Assembly: GCA_030704615.1 (NCBI GenBank)
Contig: CM060732.1
Location: 43,815,053 to 43,879,052 of the forward strand
DNA length: 64,000 nucleotides
Source: Takakia lepidozioides
Taxonomy: Eukaryota; Streptophyta; Takakiopsida; Takakiales; Takakiaceae
Direction: 5' to 3'
The translations under genes and the position numbers were made by a program. Each line of letters begins with the position of its first letter. The first letter of the stretch is position 1. The notes beneath the pieces are model-generated. The model was not told the origin of the DNA and ran no database searches. It saw only the letters and a program-made list of their open reading frames with translations. Shown here in pieces: positions 1 through 10,578 of this stretch.

Positions 1-322
1 TCATCAAAAGTTACAAGAATGAGTCATTGACCCAGCATCATTCTATAATTGCTTGCACTTTCCAAAACTGCCAGTCTGTTTTTGTCCCTGATTTAGCAAG
101 CTCTAGTACCTTATCTCAGTGAATCTAGCTCGAACATGTGCACAGTTCTATTGATGTTAAATTACCCACCCCTTTCACATGGACAAGGTACCAACACACC
201 ATTTTGTATATGCAACAGGATATGTTTTTGAAGAGATGGAACAGGAAATTCACACAGATACTTGCAGAAATAGGCATACGAGAGAAGGCAAGATAGGTGG
301 TTCACTACAGAGAAGAAGTTAG
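1..322. other. Region downstream of GID4, no clear feature
   Basis: This lies 3' of the minus-strand GID4 stop and probably holds its 3' UTR. A missing last GID4 exon could lie here, but I found no convincing homologous segment. Confidence 0.4.
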
Positions 323-2715
323 TCAAGTGAACCTGCTGTTTGGGTCAAAGTAGAATCCATGGACTGAGCCATCACTGCGGGAAAAGCAGACATAATAAAA
401 GCCCGCAATAGTCAAGCCACAGTCGGTGCCAACATTCACAAAAAACTTCTCCTTCCATCTCTGTGCCCACAGCACATTCATCCAGCAACCAGACTTGTAG
501 AGTGAAGAAAGGACGATCAGGAATCCAAGACCTTTCCACTGGCTACAGTACACAAAGTGAACAATGGCCAGTTAGACCACATTGCAAGTCATCTTATGTT
601 TCGCCTTGAGGGCAGGGGGTCGGGACACGAAATGAGCCTCCAAAATATGACTCGATCGGAAGGCAAATTAAGAGCATAAATATTGATTAATCCCATGATG
701 TTGTTTCCAGAGCAGGAGTGAAGGAATCCGCATTGAGACCTTCTTTGGACCCAAGTATAGGTATCACGAAAGTCGAGAGCAAGAGCAGCAGAGATGAGGA
801 TAGTAGTCCCTCCCCTGGAATCCACCACCAAACGGTTTCACCAAGCCAAGTATGAAGGCCATAGTAACCGCCCAACATAGGAAATCGTACGATCGTCCAG
901 CTTATGCTCCTGAAGGAAGAGGAATTAAAATTATTTAGGGCCGAAACGGCCTTATGGGGCAACAGGAGATAGTGGGAACCATGATAGCAAGTCTTTGGGT
1001 ACCATCCACTCACCATGAACATGAAGGGATAATTTGCAAGATCCAGTGACCGGCCACCATCCCTCTGCACTTCCTCCTGCCCAAGCAAATTCAACTCTTC
1101 ATGTGCCCAGTCCTTAAATGTAATAAGTGAAACAAAAATTTGTTGTTGATTAGAAGAAAACGTTTACCAGAGATGACAGCTAAGGCCAGATGCCCAGAAT
1201 CCCAGCTCCTATCTCGTCACTAAATTTCCCAGCAAGGATTAAACCTACTGACAGACAGCAGCAAGATGACATTATGGACAGTCAAAAAATTAGAGAAAAT
1301 GGATGCCTGAGGACAGTGGAGTAAGTCATTGTACCTTGAGGTCTAGGAAAGATGCGAACTTTGACCAATGCTTCACATCTGTGTCTTTCCTGAACAATTA
1401 ACATGTGGACAACTGCATGATGAGGAAAGGAAAGTGTGCTGTGAACCCCACAAGTGTCTGGATTCTATTTGGACTCTGACAAATCATTTGTATACACATA
1501 CTCAAACGGAGAAATAAACTTGCCAATCCTAGTCAGTAGTCTATCATGATTCCTCCATTCTGCACCAGGTTTTCATCTGTGATCCACAACTACTGGAGAA
1601 AAAACACTCACAGGTCAAACATCTGATTTATGAGTGGAGGAAAGTAAAACTGGGAGAAGATCCCACTTCAAAGTGCCTACAGAGAGTACAACAATCAGAG
1701 CCCTCTCCAGTTCCAAACATACAGCACATGCACTTCTATGTAAAGGCAACCAAAGCCTTTCCACCGGAGAGAAGAGACCGACAGCCAAAGCTCACTTCCA
1801 CACAGATGACAGGTTGACAAGAATAAAAGGAATTAAATATTGGAACTCACGACGCATCCCATTGGCCTGTGAAGAAGGTATAGTTTTTATTGTCCACAAT
1901 TTCCCCCTCCCAGAATGTCACCACCTGCCATCCAGTTCAGATCTCAGACTTCAGATACGCCTGTCAGTGCAGGAAAGATGCCCACTCTCCTCCAAAGTGT
2001 GTGACTGCAATCTGTTCCTTAATGAAGATATCATTCAGGCAGTTCCTGGACTGGTTCCAGGACTTTCTCAACCTGCTACGATCTAGGACTGCCTAGATAC
2101 TCGTCAGTGGCAAGAGAGAATCATCTCAACACAGAAAAGTCACATGAGCAACAGAAAAGAAAATTTGAAATTGAATTAGCAGCCCCGGTCTGTAAGTTCG
2201 TGATGTACATATGGCAGCCAGAAAGTAGAGCACCAAACAACAAAACACAGAACATTGCACAAAGATACCAGTAAGACAAAGAGGGTTGGTAAGAGGGCTA
2301 GAAGAAGATAGAGAGAGGCAAAGCATGCACAGACAGGGGTCTCGGCGGAGGGCACATTGAGAGCCTCCATGCTGCCACACAGATAGCCACGCTGCATGTC
2401 ACATCCTTGTAGCCGCACATTAACTTTCCATGCCTCATCTTTTTGCAAATTTGACACATTCTGTGTTCCAGCAAATGCCTGCATTGGACATAACAGTTGA
2501 GCCGTATTTACACAGCTGTGCATATTTTAACCATACATAACCGTACAGATAGCATATTCACTAGAACTGTTTGTAAATCTTAGGATTCTTACAGTTTGTG
2601 ACTTGAAGCTTCGTATACTAGACTAAAGTTAGTATGACCTGAAAGTGAACCATCACAGGCATACCTGACCAACATTTAAAAAAGTGCAAGGTGGGGGGAG
2701 CGCCTGGCCTGGCAT
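323..2715 (-). CDS. GID4: GID4-like substrate receptor of the GID/CTLH E3 ubiquitin ligase, six exons
   Basis: Six exons reconstruct in frame: 2665-2715, 2335-2478, 1851-1924, 1335-1389, 1014-1112 and 323-460, all GT-AG, giving about 186 residues. The start is the ATG at 2715, opening MPGQALPPPC and running into the conserved GTQNVSNLQKDEAW. Other family signatures are QGCDMQRGYLCGSMEALNV, VTFWEGEIVDN, FFTGQWDAS, KHWSKF, RDGGRSLDLANY, RWKEKFFVNVGTDCGLTIAG and FYYVCFSRSDGS. The family folds as a beta-barrel that binds N-degrons (N-terminal proline in yeast and human) and presents them to the cytosolic/nuclear GID ligase. Oddities: exon 5 carries DWAHEELNLLGQ where flowering plants have a shorter Ser/Pro segment, and the C-terminus stops shortly after FDPNS, roughly 30 residues before the usual end, so a last exon may have been missed. 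Identity is secure; exact termini are less so. Confidence 0.93.
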
Positions 2716-3870
2716 AGTTGCCCTGTTAACACAAACACAACCTTAGCTTGCCAATTGTCTCATTAAAAGCATGTACGGCAACCATGTTACTTACCAACAC
2801 AGACAGATCTGACACACACAGGTCTGGGTAAGAGTTTTTCGCATCCTCCTCTCAAATCCTTGCTCATTATGAAAGGCAATGAGAGTGCATATGAAAGGGA
2901 CAGAGATAGAGAGAGAAAAATTATATGGGTAACGGTGGTATTGCAGCCAAGCGACTTTCAACATGCTTGGAACAATTGGACCCGGAACAAAGTAGGGTTA
3001 CGAATTGAGAGAGGGCAAGAAAGGCAAGTAGGCGAACGATGTATTCATTGTAATGTGCTCGCAATATCTTTGTGTCTAGGAACCCTGCGCTTAGGGATAT
3101 ACAGAGCCTGCGCGGGCATGTTGAGATGAAGAATGCTGTGTTAGGTCCCAAATCACATCAGGAACCCAAATTTTTGAAATTTGACTTTTGAGTACCCACC
3201 GCAAGAACTTCGATGAGTCTTGACATGGCAAAAGACACGCATTTGCAGAATTGATCGCAGTTGGAGGTACAAGAATGGGCCTGATGCTGTCAGGACTGTT
3301 ATTTTTCCTCTTGTGATTTGGTTAGAAGGCTTGTTATGACCGATACCATATGAGTTGTTCTGGATAGAACTTAGGCGCAAAGCTACAATCCTCCTTACTT
3401 CCAATGAATATCTGAAGCACAGTGAGATAGACCAACACAGCATCAGCATCAACACAGATGGCAACGAGAAACACACCTGCCACGGATCAAGTGGAGCACC
3501 TGCACGTGATCGATGTCCAGACACTAACCCCCCACTTGCTCCACTGCGTCAACTCAAACCCTAATTACAATGCTGAGCGTTGTAAACGTGCTTGTAAATT
3601 ATTATGGCAATTGCTTGCTGGGCCTTGCACCAGCATTTTTTTGGCCAGCTAGTTCCAAAATTTTGTTTCTCGACGGGACAAAAGGCCACGTGAATAGGTT
3701 TTGGCTAAACCTTAAAACACTAGTTCTGGCTTTGCTAAATATGAGGGTTTCATGTACTAGAGAAGGGGCCCTGTTTGGCCGATTCTGCCCTGTAAGCGGC
3801 CTTTGGGCGAGCCTGTCAGGGCGAGCCCTATGGCCGCACATAGGCCAGAGTCGGCCAACTCGGCCCGCGT
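2716..3870. other. Upstream region of GID4; no gene recognised
   Basis: The GID4 promoter and 5' UTR should lie here. Short ORFs on both strands show no recognisable domain. At 3777-3792 there is a 16-mer, GGCCGATTCTGCCCTG, that recurs at 4094-4109 (and nearly at 4076-4090) in the neighbouring inverted-repeat element, so repeat-derived DNA starts before 3871. Confidence 0.4.
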
Positions 3871-4154
3871 TAAAAGCAGGTGTGGCGGATTCTCGCCGCT
3901 ACATGGCGCAATATGATTGAGGTTCGATTATCCCATATCGATTGCCCAGATTCGGAGCCCCGGAGAGGATATAAACGGGGCGAGCCTCAGGGGAAGGCGG
4001 GTGGGTGGGTTGACGGCTGATGACATGGGCCTCGGTGGTAGGTCTGCCATCCTCTGTGCGTAATCGGCCATCCCTGCCGATTCTGCCCTGGGTGGCCGAT
4101 TCTGCCCTGAGAATTCGGCCGAAAAAGTGGCGGAATCCGCCACACCTGCTTTTA
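3871..4154. mobile_element. MITE-like element with perfect 22-bp terminal inverted repeats
   Basis: Positions 3871-3892 and 4133-4154 are perfect reverse complements over 22 bases (outer end TAAAAGCAGG). Pairing continues imperfectly inward. Both ends are flanked by CGT (3868-3870 and 4155-4157), consistent with a 3-bp target duplication. The interior has no coding potential and contains repeats of GCCGATTCTGCCCTG. It looks like a short non-autonomous DNA transposon; the superfamily is not clear. Confidence 0.6.
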
Positions 4155-4167
4155 CGTGAAGTTTTAG

Positions 4168-4345
4168 AGACAATGAGAATGTAGCCTGGTGGTAATGGGC
4201 ATAGACCACATTGGATGTGGTTGTGGGTTCAAACCACGGCCTGGTGTGTCATGAAGGTGTCCACCTTCCTAGTGGAAGGCAGTAGGTAGCCCTTGGGGGG
4301 TGAAGTGAAATAAGTTACGCTTCCTTCGGGAGGCGTCATACTTTA
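4168..4345 (+). mobile_element. tRNA-derived SINE, copy 1
   Basis: The head contains a Pol III box A-like TAGCCTGGTGGTAATGGGCA and a box B-like GGGTTCAAACCAC about 35 bases on. The body (GAAGGCAGTAGGTAGCCCTT, then GTTACGCTTCCTTCGGGAGG) matches a second copy at 15625-15800 and a 5'-truncated copy near 15275-15365. The promoter-like head with a shared unrelated body is the usual SINE build. Confidence 0.65.
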
Positions 4346-5006
4346 AGTTTCAGAGACAAAAACTTCAGAGACTCAATTTTTGTCGTTAGGAAATTATTTT
4401 ATGTCACATGTTAATCGGAGTTACGATGTACTAAGTTGTTGATGACTATATCTTAATTGATAGTTTTGGAGCTAATGATTTGGTCGTGAACTCGCACAGG
4501 TAATAAAGGTAGGAGGAGGAAAAGGAGTTTAAACTGTCATCGGCAGCGAGGCCTGGGGACTTGTGTGATATTTTTGAAGGGGAGCGACGTGGTGAAGATG
4601 GGCAAGCAGACGCAAGGCTAACTAGTTCAGGTGGAGTCAGTGTGCTGCAAGGTGTCGGTCATCTCTTCATTGAATTTATAGAAGAGAAGTGTTTATTGAA
4701 GTACTATGTTTGATCTGGCATTTTCTGCATTTTCTTTCTCAGGGGGCATGTTAGAGCAGACTTTGCACTGTTGCGTATCTCTTCATTTTTAAATTTTCGA
4801 TCCCAAGAGACTAACTACGGTTTTTATGTTTCTAATGTTTCGATGTTTTGGCGATCAACAGGTTGTACGATCGTACATTCATGTAATGATCGTGAATACT
4901 CTTGAGCAATGAGCAATGAGCAATTCAACTACGAGCTATGAGCAATCAGTAATCAGCAATCAGCTATCAGCAAGGGTCACTTGGTATTTACCAAAGTGAC
5001 AAAGCA
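4346..5006. other. Intergenic, short GAGCAAT-type repeat
   Basis: No gene is visible. Positions about 4903-4972 are a degenerate tandem repeat of units like GAGCAAT, TCAGCAA and TCAGTAA, directly before the CACTA element. Confidence 0.45.
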
Positions 5007-6088
5007 CACTACAAGAAAAAAGGTGGGGGTTTACTATGCCCCAGCCACGCCCGTGCAGGGGGGAGGGGCCAAATTTGCGATGCCCGGGCGTTGCATACCC
5101 GTCGCAAAGGCGTCGCCAAAAAAACGTCGTAAAATTGCGACCAATGGGGATCGCACATTTGCGACGCCGGCACGACTTGCAACACCCGGGCGTTAAAAAA
5201 AAAAACAAAAAAAACTACTCTCAACGTCCGGGGGTCGCAAAGTGCGACGCCCGGGTGTCGCAGTTTAAGGGGGGTGGGAAAATTTAAATTTGAATTTTGA
5301 ATTTCAAAAACTTGTTGACCATTGACTCCGGTTCTGTCCAATGGCGATATATTCATTGTTCTACATATATTAGGCAATGCATATTTGAACCTAGAACCTC
5401 CATGTTATAACATTTCAAAGACACTAAAGACTAATCAAAACACCTACGATACATCTATGTATCACTAAAGCAATCTAAATATATATATACATATCAAGAT
5501 TTCTTTCAAATTCATTCTAAGAGGGTCCATCTTGTGACACCGGGGAGTTTCAACCTCCACAGCCTTAGTGCCTAGCCCCAGCCACAGTCCCAGCATCGTC
5601 GCCGTTGTTGCAGCCCCACCGCCAAGTGCCCCAAGTGACATCCTTGTGATGACCTAAGCTGATTACAACATCGTTGCGACCCCCTATGGCGACGCCTTGA
5701 CGTCGCAGTGTTGGGTGTCCCAGTGCGGGGCGCCCCCAACGACGCTTTTGTGACGTTGAGGGCCGCAAAGCCAAAAAAAAAAAAAAAAACCCTCATTTTG
5801 GGGATGTTGTTGCGACGCCCCGGCGTCACGGAGGCGCTGGGGCGCCCTCAGTGACGCTTTTGCGAAGCCAAGGCGTCGCAACACCCAAAAAAAAAAAAAA
5901 CGACGTCGGAGTGTCACAAGAAAAAAATATCCGTAGCAGTGGGGGGGGCTTTTTCCCCTTCATGCCACCTTGCGTCGCAAGGGCGTCGCAGCAGAGGGGT
6001 TTGACGCCCGGGCGTCGCAGGCTCAGCGCCGCGCGGGACGTGGGGGGCACGGCTCGCGTCACAACCCCCCCCCCCATTTGTTGTAGTG
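5007..6088. mobile_element. Non-autonomous CACTA (En/Spm-type) DNA transposon
   Basis: The left end reads CACTACAAGAAAAAAGG and the right end, in reverse complement, CACTACAACAAATGG: CACTA termini with a 3-bp duplication GCA on both sides (5004-5006 and 6089-6091). The element is 1,082 bp. It encodes no transposase. Its interior is crowded with direct and inverted copies of a core like GGCGTCGCAA / TTGCGACGCC and CCCGGGCGTCGCA, at about 5080-5260 and 5690-6020, as in the subterminal repeats that bind the En/Spm-family transposase. It must be mobilised by an autonomous element elsewhere. ORFs overlapping it are composition artefacts. Confidence 0.85.
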
Positions 6089-6091
6089 GCA

Positions 6092-6916
6092 AAAACTTTA
6101 TAATCAGCTTATGAACAATTGCATTGTTTCATGTTTAACAAAAAAATTATTTTTCTCACACAAGTGCATGGAATTATTAGAACATAATAGGCTATTTTTA
6201 TTTTATTTTTTATTTTTTAAGGTGAACAGGGGACGGTGCCCCTGGAGGAGATTTTATTTAGATTACTGAAGGGAAAAAAAATTAAAGCTAATTCTATTAT
6301 AGACCTTGAGTATAAATAGGAAGAGCTCGAAACGGAACAACTTGTTGTATTTTAATGGTTGGGCAGCTTGCATGCATTTGTATTTGATCCACCAAATGTA
6401 GATGGACACAGACTAATATATACAACATTATCACGTTCTAAAAAAAAACTAAATTTGTTCCTCTTAGCTCATTTTCAAGTCTACAATTTCCATGTAGAGG
6501 ATAACGTACACGAAATAATACACAAACTAGAAACAATACACTAAGTTTACAGCATCTATACTATACAAATCTAATCATACAATCATTGAATATTTATTCA
6601 ATGCAGAATCACTATTGTGACATCATGAACAACTATAAATCTACGATCATTATTTTACAACCGATTTGTAACTACGATACGTAGGGCTTGCATGTATTCC
6701 ATGCGTTTTTTTTTGTTTTGTAGATTTGAGATGTCCCCAACCGTGAGGCTCCAGCCTTGGTGCTTAGTACCGTTGGAAAGCCCTCGACGAGGAGGGGGGC
6801 ACGGGCTTGGTCTCATGATTTTTGGACTTGCGGTGTGGGAGATGTGGAATTTCAAGTACTTTGGGTCGTTGGAAATTCCCGAAAAATAGCAAAGTGGGAA
6901 TTCCTGGGACAATGGT
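6092..6916. other. Intergenic, A/T-rich then repeat-derived
   Basis: Positions 6092-6660 are A/T-rich without a gene. From about 6690 repeat sequence begins. A 32-bp motif, GTCGTTGGAAATTC followed by GAAAAATAGCAAAG, occurs near 6864, 7228 and 7320. Confidence 0.4.
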
Positions 6917-6996
6917 TGGAGCCTCGAGATGAGAGAAGGGAAAGGTCTCCGGTTCAAATATGGTTGTAGGCTCTGTGGAAAAAGAAATTCAGTGAA
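6917..6996 (+). repeat. Inverted repeat arm A (pairs with 7508-7600)
   Basis: This ~80-bp segment (core AAGGGAAAGGTCTCCGGTTC, then GTAGGCTCTGTGGAAAAA) is the reverse complement, with few differences, of 7508-7600. It includes a box B-like GGTTCAAAT, so both arms may descend from a tRNA-derived repeat. Spacer sequence between the arms holds repeated phrases GGGCCAACG and GGCTACCCT. Confidence 0.6.
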
Positions 6997-7507
6997 CTTA
7001 GATGACATTGGACCTTTGGGCCAACGACAGAGGCTACCCTCGAGGTCGCACATCGGCCTCGACATAAGAGGCGCACTTGCATACATAGGAGATTGCACTG
7101 GGCTTAGACACTTGACACCTGGGCCAACGGCATAGGCTACCCTAGCCCTTACAAGTTATTTGGGATTATTCGGGGAAAAAAATTAAAATCCCTAATACAC
7201 CATAAGGCACACACACATCAATATATGGTCGTTGGAAATTTGCAAAAAATAGCAAATTGGGCTTTCTTGGAGCAGTGATTGGCCCTTCATGTGGGAGATT
7301 TGGAATTTCAGGTACTTTTGGTCGTTGGAAATTCGTGAAAAATAGCAAAGTGGATATATCAATATATGAAGCCTCCACAGGGGGCTGCCCTAGTATTGAC
7401 TAGGGGAGCCTGTGCCGTTGGCCCAAGTGCGTCATCTAAGTCTAAGTGTGCCGTTGGCACAAGTGTCCAATGTCATCTAAGTCCAAGTGTATCAATATAT
7501 GAAGCAA

Positions 7508-7600
7508 ACCATATATAATCATTTTTTTTTCCACGGAGCCTACGACCAGATTTGAACCGGAGATCTTTCCCTTGATATATCTCTTGTCGAGGCTCTAATC
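7508..7600 (-). repeat. Inverted repeat arm B, at the 3' truncation of gypsy copy 1
   Basis: It is the reverse complement of arm A at 6917-6996. Read on the minus strand it starts right after the last gypsy residues (GETDEEMVPG), so it marks the point where the retrotransposon reading frame ends and other repeat DNA begins. Confidence 0.6.
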
Positions 7601-9005
7601 CTGGCACCATCTCCTCATCCGTCTCACCATGCCACCGAGCTCCAGTATCATCATGCTCATTCGTGTATGGATTACAACTGAATCCATCTACATCCCGATT
7701 GATAATACCGACTCGATGCACCACCTGAAAGTCGTATTCTTGAAGCATAAGTGCCCATCGTGCAAGCTTCCCTGTAAGTTTGTCTGACTCCATCAACCAC
7801 TTCAATGGTTGGTGATCCGTGACAAGGGTGAAGAGATTGTCATAGAGGTAGCATCTGAAATGTGTCACTGCCCATACCGCAGCTAGACACTCCCCTTCAT
7901 ATGAACTATACTTCGCCTCGGCATCATTGTTTGAGCGGCTAGCATATGCCACTACGAACTCTCTTCCCTCATCATCCACTTGTGTGAACACTGCTCCAAC
8001 CCCCAGCATATTCCAATCCGTATGTAGCTGGAAAGGCCGCCCCCGAATAGGCCGCCTCAGAATAGGTGCAGAAGTCAATCGAGCCTTAAGTTCCTCAAAG
8101 GCTTCCTCCTGCTCCTCCTCCCACTGCCACTCCTGACCCACCTTGGTCAACTTAGTAAGAGCCTTTGCAATGCTGCTAAATCCCTTAACAAACCGTCGAA
8201 AATAGTTTGCCAACCCCATGAAAACACGAACTCTGCTAATATCTATGGGGTGTGGAATGCGTGCAATGGCCTACACCTTTGTCTTTTGAACACCCAATCC
8301 TCCAGGGTATATCATGTGGCCCAGATACTCAATCTGGTTGTGGAAGAACTTGCATTTCCTAGGGTGCAATTTCAACCCATGCGCTCTCAAGCGTTCAAAC
8401 ACCACCTGAAGGTGTCTCTCATGCTTCTCAACCGCAGCACTAAAGACGATGATGTCATCAATGTAACACCGGGCAAAGTCTAGCCCCGCGAGAATCCTAT
8501 CAATAACCCTCTGAAACTCTGCAGGAGCATTCTTCAACCCAAATGGGAGGAAGCGCCATTGGTACAAGCAATCATTTCCATGTTGGTCAATCCCCCAGAA
8601 TGCCGTCTTTTGCTTGTCAGCCTCTTTGATTGGCAACTGGTGGTAATTGGATCGCAAGTCCAATGTGCTAAACACCTTCGCATGCTCAATGGCATCAAAG
8701 ATTTCCTCTGGAGTTGGCATGGCATATCTATCGGACTTAGTCTGACGGTTTACAGGACGATAGTCCCCACATATCATTCTTTCTGTCCAATTGCCATAGA
8801 TATCCTTCTTAGCTGGCATCACCGTTGCCGAGGCATACTCCCCACCTGATAACTCCACCAATCCAGCTTCGAACAATTCCATAGTCCGTGACTGGATCAA
8901 TGACCTCTCCATGTCACTATACCGGTAGGGCCTTCGAAAGATTGACGTGTCACTTGCCAAATCAATACGAATCTCCTGACCCTTCAAACTCCCCAAATCC
9001 TTCAA
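7600..9005 (-). pseudogene. Gypsy pol fragment: reverse transcriptase plus RNase H, one in-frame stop
   Basis: RT (9005-8271) shows SATVMPAKKD, the palm segment FSTLDLRSNYHQ, FLPFGLKNAPAEFQRVID and the catalytic YIDD. RNase H (8219-7600) shows HTDWNMLGVGA, YSSYEGECLA and VTDHQPLKWL, giving plausible D, E and D catalytic residues. RT and RNase H share one frame, separated by a single TAG at 8273-8271; otherwise this stretch is open. The frame runs on to RDVDGFSCNP and then stops matching the family near 7600. The chimeric order RT then RNH with the FRRFVKGFS connector is typical of Ty3/gypsy, not copia. Confidence 0.9.
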
Positions 9006-9589
9006 ACCGAAGGCAAAGCAATTTTTATAAGCCCTTAGAAATCGTTGGATCCTCCGTCTCTCTCCTCCGGTGACTGTAGGTCCAACATCTGGTTTCCAAT
9101 TGTCCTCAGTGACTGCAACCTTTGGTACATCAGGCTTGGAGGTAGGAGACGAATCCTTTGGTTGCTAGATAGCAACCTCTTGGGCCTTGTCCGCCCAATC
9201 TGACTGTGGCGTAGCCTCCACTTGCTCTGCCATAACCACCTTGAGAACATCCTCTGGGGAAGAAACATTCTCAACCTCTTCAAAAACATTGGTCATCTTG
9301 TCCTCCAACTGATCCTCAGTGTATGGCTCTCCCCACTCCTCATATTGATGCTTGAGAGATCGAATGACTTTCTTTTTCCGCATCTCATCCCACATCTGCC
9401 ATGGGTGTTTGCACCTCATGATCCTGTGCTCGCCCCCACTCACTGCCTCAACCGTCTCGGTTGGCAGAGGGGATACAATACCAAATGGGAGTGCAGAAGT
9501 AGCCACCACTATCTGCAACCTCCATTGCTCAACCATGCACAAGCCAATGACCCATGTCAATCAATTTAGATCTATTGCTTGACCCAACA

Positions 9590-10250
9590 CATGTCGACGT
9601 GATGCCTCTGATAGAGCTGGCACAGCTGTAGTGCCCGTGACAAATCCCATTGTCCGCTCTCGCTCATCTAAATTGGGCTCTACCAATTGCTGTAGCACAC
9701 TGTCCCAAATCAACCCATGACCATTGTCTCAAAAAGCAAGAGACGAGGGAAAGCACATGAGCGTAGGCAAGGCCGCGCATGGCTGCCCCACTCGATTTAC
9801 CACTACTAGATGTGGACGGTCATCATGTCGCACCCTCTGTGGTTGCCTCCCTTGGTCAAAAATACCCTCAATTGTGAGATTGGGTGGCCGTTGAATGAAA
9901 TCGTATGCTCTCTTGAGCAGCTCTGGTCGTGCAAGATTGGTTCACCACAATCGAGGTCGATGCGCTCGTGATCCCACCGCTGCTGCATCCAATAGCACCG
10001 CCGATCCAATCCAACACCGCATTTGATACATACTGGCCATAACCTTGGCCCGAGAGTCCCCCATAAGAAAAACATTCTCCAAGATATAGGCTAGAGGTTG
10101 CACTTGCCTCGTCTGCAAGTCACGCTACACTCTCAACTACTCCAAATGCAAGGTTGGAACACAACACCTCGTTATCACTGCGGATGTCAGAGGTGAAGCA
10201 CATAACCATAACATCCAAGGTTTGTAATAGTAAGATATCCTTAACCTACC
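9590..10250 (-). pseudogene. Decayed cytosine-C5 DNA methyltransferase in gypsy copy 1
   Basis: Reading the minus strand across frames gives AYILENV (motif VI), LMGDSRAKVMAS, VGSRAHRPRLWWTN (motif VIII), ALPTLMCFPSS (motif IX) and PNLDERERTMGF with LGQAIDLN (motif X), collinear with copy 2. Upstream, towards 10250, similarity to copy 2 fades through the motif IV region, where the PCQG codons are not preserved. In-frame stops occur (for example before DNGHG and within LN-LTW), so it is not functional. It ends in the 5' flank of the WAT1-like gene. Confidence 0.75.
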
Positions 10251-10578
10251 ACCCAAATACACTACGCCTCTACTAAGAGGCTTACGCTTCGCAGCAATTA
10301 CATCGCTCACATCCCTAATTCTCAATAAGCGTAAGATTGAAGGTGGCCAGTGAACCACGGTGTACCAGTTATGGTGCGGACAGAGCCCATGGGCAATTGA
10401 AGCTCCGATTTTGCATGCAAAAGGAGACATCATGAAGGGCTTTCCCTGGAAAGATGGAAAGAAAGGTGTGGTGATATCTACAAGATAAATGCAAAGCAAT
10501 CGGATCCATTTTGTGAGCACGATAATCTGGCTTGCACTGTCAATTCTTTTTTCTCGGGGTCCCATTCACCTTGGGGCA

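Larger units (their letters stand above)
7600..10260 (-). mobile_element. Ty3/gypsy retrotransposon copy 1, truncated at both ends, carrying a DNMT
   Basis: On the minus strand the order is DNMT (about 10250-9590), linker (9590-9010), reverse transcriptase (9005-8271) and RNase H (8219-7600). Gag and protease are missing at the 5' end, which abuts the promoter of the WAT1-like gene; integrase and LTRs are missing at the 3' end. The linker shares LPTETV, AVSGGEH and HPW with copy 2 at 32.2-38.8 kb, and the DNMT aligns with copy 2 motif by motif. The two copies belong to one lineage but are well diverged. Confidence 0.88.

Noticed and set aside
1634-2096. Plus-strand ORFs of 150 and 68 codons
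   Set aside because: They are antisense shadows over GID4 exon 3 and its introns.
5009-6114. Overlapping Arg/Pro-rich ORFs on both strands
   Set aside because: They lie wholly in the CACTA element and follow its GC-rich GGCGTCGCAA repeats; no transposase motif is present.
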